Positions 58,611 to 64,000 of a stretch of 64,000 nt of DNA are shown piece after piece (the first letter of the stretch is position 1; the number at the start of each line of letters is the position of its first letter). The stretch lies in NCBI RefSeq assembly GCF_003584125.1, contig NZ_QXFL01000007.1, positions 115,143 through 179,142 on the forward strand, given 5' to 3'. A model generated the notes under the pieces. The model saw only the letters and a list, made by a program, of their open reading frames with translations, had not been told where the DNA came from and searched no databases. The DNA is from Aurantiacibacter zhengii (GTDB taxonomy: Bacteria; Pseudomonadota; Alphaproteobacteria; Sphingomonadales; Sphingomonadaceae). Both the position numbers and the translations under genes were made by a program.

Positions 58611-59897
58611 ATGAATCATTCCATAAAACAGAGCGAAGAACTCATACCGCAAGGGCCCGTCGACAGCACACTCCATTTCCTGAGACGGCCCTATGACTTC
58701 GTAAGCACGGTCTGCTCGCGAACCGGTGGCGATATGTTCGAAACCCGCCTGTTGCTCCGGCGGACTGTGTGCCTGCGCGGCGAAGCTGCGGCCGAGATGT
58801 TCTACGATAAAACGCGAATGTCGCGCGACGGCGCGATGCCGGAACCGGTTCGGGCGACTTTGACTGGCAAGGGCGGAGTCCAGGGTCTGGATGGCGAGCG
58901 GCATCTGCGGCGCAAGGAAATGTTCGTGTCGTTGCTGACGCAAGAGCGTGTCGAGGCTCTGGGAGAGAAATTCGAAAAAATGTGGTTGGCCCAGCTCCCG
59001 GCATGGACCCGGGAAACGCAGGTAATCTTCTACGAAGCGCTGCATCCCATATTGGCCGAAGCAGTGTGCGACTGGGCCGGAGTGCCACTACCGGCTGAAG
59101 AGCGCATCAAGCGAACTCGCGACCTTGTTCTACTCTTCGACCGCGCGGCCGCGCTCGGCTTGGGCCATTTTCAAGCCCGGCGCGCTCGCAGCCGGTCCGA
59201 AGCGTGGCTCGCTCGCATCATCAAGGATGTGCGCGATAGCCGTCTGGTCCCACACGCTGAATCCGCGCTGGCTGTGATCGCTGGGCACCGGGATGAGAAT
59301 GGCGCGCTGCTAAGTCCCAAGATCGCCGCCGTCGAACTGCTGAACGTTCTGCGCCCAACCGTCGCAGCGTCTGTCTATATCACTCTCCTGGCGCATGCTC
59401 TCCATTCGTTTCCCGATTTGGCTCCGACCCCTGCATCCGATCGCTCTGAGATGGGCTATTTCGTCCAGGAAGTGCGCCGGTTCTATCCCTTCTTTCCTGC
59501 GGTCGCTGCCAGAAGCCGAAAGGACTTCCGGTGGCGAAATGTCCGTTTTCCCGCCGGGCGACGTTTCCTGCTCGACTTGCACGCAACCAACACTGATCCT
59601 CATCTCTGGAACGAGCCGGAAACCTTCAATCCGGAGCGCTTTCGCGAGGAAGGCATTTCCGCGTTCGCATTGATCCCTCAGGGCGGCGGCGATGTCCCGA
59701 AAAATCATCGCTGCCCCGGCGAGACGGTCGTGCTCGAAGTGATGGAGCGCGCGTTGCGAATGCTTCTTTGCGAAATGGAATATCGGCTTCCCCCGCAGGA
59801 TCTGCGCATCGATCGTTCCCGGATGCCGGCGCTGCCAGGCAGCAAGATCATTCTCGAGGATATCCGGCGCAGTGAGCGGTCTTTGAAAGAGACTTGA
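58611..59897 (+). CDS. cytochrome P450 of the CYP152 (fatty-acid peroxygenase) type
   Basis: Encodes 428 residues from the ATG at 58611; an earlier frame start lacks support. The heme loop LIPQGGGDVPKNHRCPGETVVL carries the axial Cys, and QEVRRFYPFFPAVAARSRKDF matches CYP152 enzymes, which hydroxylate or decarboxylate fatty acids with hydrogen peroxide and need no reductase. No ferredoxin genes are nearby, in line with this. It overlaps the AraC gene by a few bases. Confidence 0.85.
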   Translation: MNHSIKQSEELIPQGPVDSTLHFLRRPYDFVSTVCSRTGGDMFETRLLLRRTVCLRGEAAAEMFYDKTRMSRDGAMPEPVRATLTGKGGVQGLDGERHLRRKEMFVSLLTQERVEALGEKFEKMWLAQLPAWTRETQVIFYEALHPILAEAVCDWAGVPLPAEERIKRTRDLVLLFDRAAALGLGHFQARRARSRSEAWLARIIKDVRDSRLVPHAESALAVIAGHRDENGALLSPKIAAVELLNVLRPTVAASVYITLLAHALHSFPDLAPTPASDRSEMGYFVQEVRRFYPFFPAVAARSRKDFRWRNVRFPAGRRFLLDLHATNTDPHLWNEPETFNPERFREEGISAFALIPQGGGDVPKNHRCPGETVVLEVMERALRMLLCEMEYRLPPQDLRIDRSRMPALPGSKIILEDIRRSERSLKET

Positions 59898-60697
59898 GGA
59901 GAGCCGGGAACGCGTTGAGATCTCTCAGAAAGGAACGTCCGATTGCACAGCAGCTAAGACGAAATCGCTCTTTGAGAAGCACCGACGCCTCATGGGAGGG
60001 CAACATGATGCTCGGATTTGGCTGGGCACTTCTCGACGCCCAAACAGGAGAGAACCGTCCGCACAGTCATCTGGCACACCAGATCAGTCTTTCGCTGGTC
60101 GACTCTTGCAGCATTAACGCTGACCGAGATCTTCGCTTGTCGCCCGGTGAAGCTGTTCTCATCCCTGCCACCACGGTTCACCGCTTGACGCCATCCGGTG
60201 CCATCCTGCGAAATCTGTATGTCGATCCGTTTTTCATGGGAACCCGTGACCTCAACAAGAGTGTTGGACTGGAACGGCTTTCGACCGCTGAAGCGAATGC
60301 ATTGGCTCTGGTTGGATCTGGGAACGAGGCACGCAAATGGATGGAAGGCTTTTTGAACCGGAAGGGTTCGAACCAAATCGACCCGCGCCTCCGCTCTACG
60401 CTGCAACGGATCGAACCCGGGGCGTCACCTTCGGAATTGGCCAAAGCCGTCGGTGTTTCGACCACGCGGATGCGGGAAATTGCGATTCGAGATTTTGGAG
60501 TGCCGACGACCAAGCTCCTGCAATGGTTGCAAGTTCAGCGTGCCATCGAAGGTTTCCACCAGTCTCATAGTCTAGCTGCCGCCGCGGCCGCAGGTGGGTT
60601 TTCCGATCAAGCGCATTTTACCCGTCGTTTGGTCGAATGGTTCGGCGTGACGCCATCACAGGGTCTCGCAAAAATCGAGATTACCATCGTGCGTTAA
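59894..60697 (+). CDS. AraC-family transcriptional regulator
   Basis: About 267 residues. The start is uncertain: TTG at 59894 overlaps the P450 stop; TTG at 59915 and ATG at 60005 are alternatives. An N-terminal cupin-like sensor (RPHSHLAHQISLSLVDSCSI, GEAVLIPATTVHRL) is followed by a C-terminal double HTH (PSELAKAVGVSTTRMREIAI and AAAAAAGGFSDQAHFTRRLVEWFGVTPSQ). It probably controls the neighbouring P450 or lipid genes. Confidence 0.82.
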   Translation: MRRAGNALRSLRKERPIAQQLRRNRSLRSTDASWEGNMMLGFGWALLDAQTGENRPHSHLAHQISLSLVDSCSINADRDLRLSPGEAVLIPATTVHRLTPSGAILRNLYVDPFFMGTRDLNKSVGLERLSTAEANALALVGSGNEARKWMEGFLNRKGSNQIDPRLRSTLQRIEPGASPSELAKAVGVSTTRMREIAIRDFGVPTTKLLQWLQVQRAIEGFHQSHSLAAAAAAGGFSDQAHFTRRLVEWFGVTPSQGLAKIEITIVR

Positions 60698-60769
60698 GAC
60701 GCCAGCGAAACGTTCAATACCGGGGCCCTAAGGGAGCGTAGACGGAACCATCGTTTGAGGGAGGCTGCA

Positions 60770-61654
60770 ATGGCCGTTTTTCGTTATCTCTATGGCCCGC
60801 TCTATTTTTTCGGCTTTGTCGGGGGCGCTACGGCGATCGTGTCCTCGGGTAGTTCGCCGGCCTGGTTGTTCGTTCTGATCATCGCCGCGATTGGGTCCTC
60901 GCTCGCCGCCGAGCGTATCGCGCCTTTCGAAAACCAGTGGAACTCGAGCCATGGCGATGGCCGTAGAGACATTTTGCATGCCCTCGTGAATGAAGGATCT
61001 CTTGTGGCTATGGTGCTGCTTCTTCCGCTCATCACAAGCCTTGTCCCTTGGGAATCAGCCTGGCCAAAGACGCTGCCCTTATGGGCCGATGTAGCAATGG
61101 CTATTGTACTCCTCGACGTGGGGATTACCCTTGCCCATTTCGCCAGTCACAGGGTTTCGTTTCTCTGGCGTTTTCACGCCGTGCATCATTCGGTACGCCG
61201 CATGTACGGCTTCAACGGGCTACTGAAGCATCCAGTCCACCAGTTCATCGAGGTTACCGCCGGTGCGTTGCCCTGGCTTCTTCTGGGAATCCCTCTCGAT
61301 GTCGCCGCCGTGGCTTCCTTTGCGGTGCTGATACAGCTCCAGTTACAGCACTCGAACGTCGACATGCGGGTCGGGCCGTTGGCATATATCTGGGCCGTCG
61401 CTCCAGTCCATCGGCACCACCACCTCGCATCCGAAACGGACGGCGACGTCAATTTCGGTCTCTTCTTGACGCTCTGGGATGTTCTGCTTGGTACAGCGCG
61501 CTTTGGGTCGAGCCAGCATATCAGAGCGGGGGCGATTGGCCTCGCTGGCATCGAAGATTATCCGGATGCCTATCTAGCACAGTTGGCCGAACCATTTAGA
61601 AAGCAGGCACAGTCTCTGCCGGAGCTCGGCCCACAAAGCGAGAGACAGGCATGA
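60770..61654 (+). CDS. fatty acid hydroxylase / sterol desaturase family protein
   Basis: Encodes 294 residues from MAVFRYLYG, selected because GAGGGAGG stands upstream. Four to five membrane segments and the His boxes of the family are present: HFASHR, FHAVHHSVRR and APVHRHHHLASE, which bind a di-iron centre. It should hydroxylate or desaturate a membrane lipid. It overlaps the methyltransferase gene by four bases. Confidence 0.88.
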   Translation: MAVFRYLYGPLYFFGFVGGATAIVSSGSSPAWLFVLIIAAIGSSLAAERIAPFENQWNSSHGDGRRDILHALVNEGSLVAMVLLLPLITSLVPWESAWPKTLPLWADVAMAIVLLDVGITLAHFASHRVSFLWRFHAVHHSVRRMYGFNGLLKHPVHQFIEVTAGALPWLLLGIPLDVAAVASFAVLIQLQLQHSNVDMRVGPLAYIWAVAPVHRHHHLASETDGDVNFGLFLTLWDVLLGTARFGSSQHIRAGAIGLAGIEDYPDAYLAQLAEPFRKQAQSLPELGPQSERQA

Positions 61655-62325
61655 CCGATCAACATGCAGTCTATACGCCGCCAGCCGGTTATCCTATTCT
61701 CACGCCACTCTACGATATCGGGGTCCGACTTTCGACCCGCGAAAAAAGGTGGCGTAGAGACCTTGTGGACCTGATTGAGCCCAAGTGTAACGAGGTCCTG
61801 CTCGACATTGGGGCGGGTACCGGCAGCCTGGCGCCACTACTGGCCACGAAAAACCCAGCCACGACGTACTTCGGGATCGATCCAGACGAAGATGCGATCC
61901 AGATCGCACGAAAGAAAGCGGGGCGAGCTGGAATAGATGCTGAATTCAAACATGGATTATTCTCGGTGGCCACTGTTGCCAAATGGCCAGCGCCGAACAT
62001 CGCCACACTCTGCCTCGTTCTCCATCAAGTTCCTTATGATGAGAAGCTCCGCTTGCTTTGCGAGATTTACGAAGCACTTAAGCCAGGTGGACGCCTGTTC
62101 ATAGCAGACTACGGCGAGCAGCAATCACGCCTCATGCGTGTCCTGTTCAGAGCAACGATACAGCAGCTCGACGGTGTTTCGGACACGCAGCCAAACGCGG
62201 ACGGCGCGCTTGTACCGCTTATGGAACAAGCTGGATTTCTCAGCATCACAGAATGCAAGAGATATCAAACCATCACTGGCTTGATATCGATCTACGGAGC
62301 GACCAAGACTTCTGCAGATGAATGA
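61651..62325 (+). CDS. class I SAM-dependent methyltransferase
   Basis: Encodes 224 residues. Motif I is VLLDIGAGTGSLAPLLA (about residue 48) and later motifs are ATLCLVLHQVPYD and LKPGGRLFIADYGEQ. The LHQVPYD/ALKPGG pattern is common among UbiE-like or lipid methyltransferases. Its overlap with the desaturase-like gene suggests that both act on the same lipid. Substrate unknown. Confidence 0.85.
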   Translation: MTDQHAVYTPPAGYPILTPLYDIGVRLSTREKRWRRDLVDLIEPKCNEVLLDIGAGTGSLAPLLATKNPATTYFGIDPDEDAIQIARKKAGRAGIDAEFKHGLFSVATVAKWPAPNIATLCLVLHQVPYDEKLRLLCEIYEALKPGGRLFIADYGEQQSRLMRVLFRATIQQLDGVSDTQPNADGALVPLMEQAGFLSITECKRYQTITGLISIYGATKTSADE

Positions 62326-62389
62326 GAAGATTGCTCATTTACTCGCTTGGTTTGGAGTGGCCGGTACATGGATTTGCTGACAGAGAGTT

Positions 62390-62596
62390 TCACCTCTCGC
62401 GAGGATTTGTCCCAAGAGGTCCACGACGGTCAACTACGCTGACCCGGCGTGATTTTGCCTCAATCACGAGTCGCTCAAGTACGCCATTGCCGGGAAAGGC
62501 GATGACATAGCGCGTAGCAAAATGCTCGTCCATCTCTTCAAGGACCCGCGCCTGATAGTCGCGCCAGTTCCCTTTGAAGTTCATATCCTTGAGCAT
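62390..62596 (-). pseudogene. N-terminal fragment resembling a DEAD/DEAH helicase
   Basis: The leftward frame contains MNFKGNWRDYQARVLEEMDEHF, closely resembling the start of SF2 helicases found on mobile elements, where a Walker A (APGSGKT) follows. Here the next residues are VIAFPGNGVLERLVIEAKSR, without a proper Walker A, and the frame ends after 68 codons. It is a truncated and altered remnant. No gene is seen between it and the IS at 62694. Confidence 0.4.
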
Positions 62597-62693
62597 GCTG
62601 TGCGCGATAACGAGGTAGACCCGGATCGCCTATTGCTATGTCCGCTATGTCCGCAAGTTTGCGCTAAAGCGGACAGGCAGCAAGCGGCCCACT

Positions 62694-64000
62694 AGCTGGA
62701 CACCCGCAACAACCGCGGGTTTGGCGGCGCGATTGGGCCGGGTCGCTGAGGGCGGCTTGAGAGGTGCCACTTGAGGGGGTCGATGGGCCGCTCTGTGGTG
62801 ATTTCTTTCGGCTTTTCAGCCTGATCCGTGGATTACAGGCGCACCTATCCTGTGGCGGCACGCCGTTCGTGGAAGATTAAGCGGTCGAAGTTGTAGACCA
62901 GGTTGGCCAGCGTCAGTTTGGCTTGCGCCCTGGCGAGGCCGATCGTGCGGATGAAGAGCCCGTAGCGGTTTTTCTGGTGCGCAAAGACATGCTCGACCCT
63001 GGCCCGCACGGCTGACTTTGCAGCATTGGCGCGCGCCGTGCGCTCGGGCATGGGCTTGCCCTTGGGCTTTCTGCGATGGATGCGGCTTTTGAGCATGTTG
63101 CGCGTCAGCCAGGCCTCGTTCTTCTGACTGCGGTAGGCGCTATCGGCCCAGACATCACCAGCGGTGTTGCTTGTGTCGATCACCCGGCGCAGCTGGCGCC
63201 CGTCGCTGTCTGCAGCCGAGGTCACCGCCGCCTTTCGGATGAACCCAAAGCGCCGATCGATGCTGATATGCGACTTGTAGCCGAACACTGGGGTCGCGAT
63301 CTGCGGCAGCGGCGTGCCATCAGGGCGATAGCGGATCTTGCCCCCGATCTTGATCGTCCAGCGCGCATCGACATCCTTCTGGTGCGCCTTGCCCGGCTTG
63401 CCGCGCCAGATCTGCTTTGCCGACTTACCCGCTTTGATGGCGGCCTTTTCTTCCTGCGTATTGCGCTGCTTGGGCGCAGGAACCAGGCTTGCATCGACGA
63501 TCTGCCCACCCATGGCCAGATACCCGGCCTCGCGCAGTTGCTGCTCGAATGCATGCATCAACGCGTCGAGCGCGCCGCTCTCGGTGAGCCGATTGCGATA
63601 ATGACGGATGGTGTTCTCATCGGGCATCGAGCCGCCCAGATCAAAGCCGAAGAAGCGCATCCACGATAGCCGGTCACGGATCATGAACTCCATGCGCGCA
63701 TCTGACAGATTATGCTGCGCCTGGACCACCAGGACCTTGAACATCGCGACCGGATCAAAGGCTGGCCGTCCGCCCTTTGCTCCGTCGCTGTAGCCAAGCC
63801 CGCGGGTCAAAAGCGGCCGGAAGCGTTCGAACTCCACCGTTTGCGCCAGAACCTCGAGCGGATCGCCGTCCTTGCTCAATCGGTCCAGGTGCTCCGCCAG
63901 CGAAAACAGGCTGCGTGGCTGCATCGAAACTCTCCCTCCAATGCGCCAACTGAATCACAGTCAGACCGTCAAAGCGAGAGGTTATTGCGGGTGTCCAGCT
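62694..64000 (-). mobile_element. IS5-family insertion sequence with matched terminal repeats
   Basis: The left end reads AGCTGGACACCCGCAACAAC; the reverse complement of the last bases of the window reads AGCTGGACACCCGCAATAAC, a near-perfect inverted repeat of about 20 bp. The element would be 1307 bp, with one transposase gene inside. The right end coincides with the window edge, so the target duplication cannot be checked. It follows a helicase remnant, a likely earlier target region. Confidence 0.85.
62845..63924 (-). CDS. IS5-family transposase
   Basis: Encodes 359 residues. N-terminal blocks (MQPRSLFSLAEHLDRLSKDG, RPAFDPVAMFKVLVVQAQ, FFGFDLGGSMPDENTIRHYR) and the DDE triad are present: first Asp in GGQIVDASLVPAP, second in GDVWADSAYRSQ, Glu in ARVEHVFAHQKNRYG. 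No frameshift or truncation is seen, so the element may be active. A large antisense frame in this gene is a codon-bias shadow. Confidence 0.93.
   Translation of the reverse strand: MQPRSLFSLAEHLDRLSKDGDPLEVLAQTVEFERFRPLLTRGLGYSDGAKGGRPAFDPVAMFKVLVVQAQHNLSDARMEFMIRDRLSWMRFFGFDLGGSMPDENTIRHYRNRLTESGALDALMHAFEQQLREAGYLAMGGQIVDASLVPAPKQRNTQEEKAAIKAGKSAKQIWRGKPGKAHQKDVDARWTIKIGGKIRYRPDGTPLPQIATPVFGYKSHISIDRRFGFIRKAAVTSAADSDGRQLRRVIDTSNTAGDVWADSAYRSQKNEAWLTRNMLKSRIHRRKPKGKPMPERTARANAAKSAVRARVEHVFAHQKNRYGLFIRTIGLARAQAKLTLANLVYNFDRLIFHERRAATG

Noticed and set aside
1..64000. tRNA or rRNA genes and a replication origin
   Set aside because: No cloverleaf or rRNA sequence, and no rep/par gene or clear iteron array, was noticed on either strand. 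Short tRNA genes can be missed by eye.

Overview
The window is high-GC DNA from an alphaproteobacterium, most probably Sphingomonadales (Erythrobacteraceae or Sphingomonadaceae). This is inferred from protein flavour, codon use and gene content (DUF3768, DUF3008, RES-Xre and BigR-Blh cassettes); no rRNA or core marker gene is present to prove it. The whole stretch looks like accessory DNA: a conjugative plasmid, an ICE or a genomic island.

Region 1 (1-20.9 kb) is an F-type (MPF-F) conjugation operon. It starts with the tail of a lytic transglycosylase and a set of small leftward genes. A rightward operon follows: traA-L-E-K-B-dsbC-V-C-(orf)-trbI-S26 peptidase-traW-(orf)-traU-trbC-traN-(orf)-traF-traH-traG. 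Most junctions overlap by a few bases. Three small unassigned genes are embedded. No relaxase or coupling protein lies in the window, so they must be elsewhere or absent. The pilin Shine-Dalgarno lies inside a perfect 10-bp stem.

Region 2 (20.9-30.3 kb) is a patchwork of stability modules and recombinase debris. An AbiEi/AbiEii pair sits between two direct repeats of about 0.47 kb, each carrying a 90-aa WGR-type gene (the WGR motif survives only in the first). Then come a HigBA-like pair whose toxin start is out of frame, a DUF3768 gene with an in-frame stop, a DMT transporter, PRC-barrel and DUF3008 stress-type genes, and a RES/Xre pair with a palindromic operator. Three separate tyrosine-recombinase fragments mark past integrations.

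Region 3 (30.2-41 kb) handles thiophilic metal and reactive sulfur: GDCCVxC protein, MerT-like transporter, MerR regulator and a MerA-like flavoprotein, then a BigR/SqrR repressor, persulfide dioxygenase, two YeeE/YedE-type membrane proteins, a SulP transporter and an MBL-rhodanese protein. A cyclopropane-synthase gene and a VKOR-family gene are both cut at one point near 39.65 kb. A deleted IS5-type transposase follows.

Region 4 (41-62.3 kb) is a metal-resistance island. Leftward: MerR, CzcI-like protein, czcC, czcB (interrupted by an amber codon), czcA, CDF, CaCA exchanger. Rightward from a MerR-type promoter: CDF, cytochrome c-FTR1 iron permease, multicopper oxidase, acetolactate-synthase-like enzyme, aldehyde dehydrogenase and a second-copy-type lspA. 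Next are a peroxiredoxin behind a perfect MerR-type palindrome and a lipid-related set (CYP152-like P450, AraC regulator, fatty-acid hydroxylase/sterol desaturase, methyltransferase).

The window ends in a helicase fragment and a complete-looking IS5-family element whose right terminal repeat falls on the last base. Coordinates of starts marked uncertain are judgement calls. No similarity search was run; all family assignments are by motif recognition.
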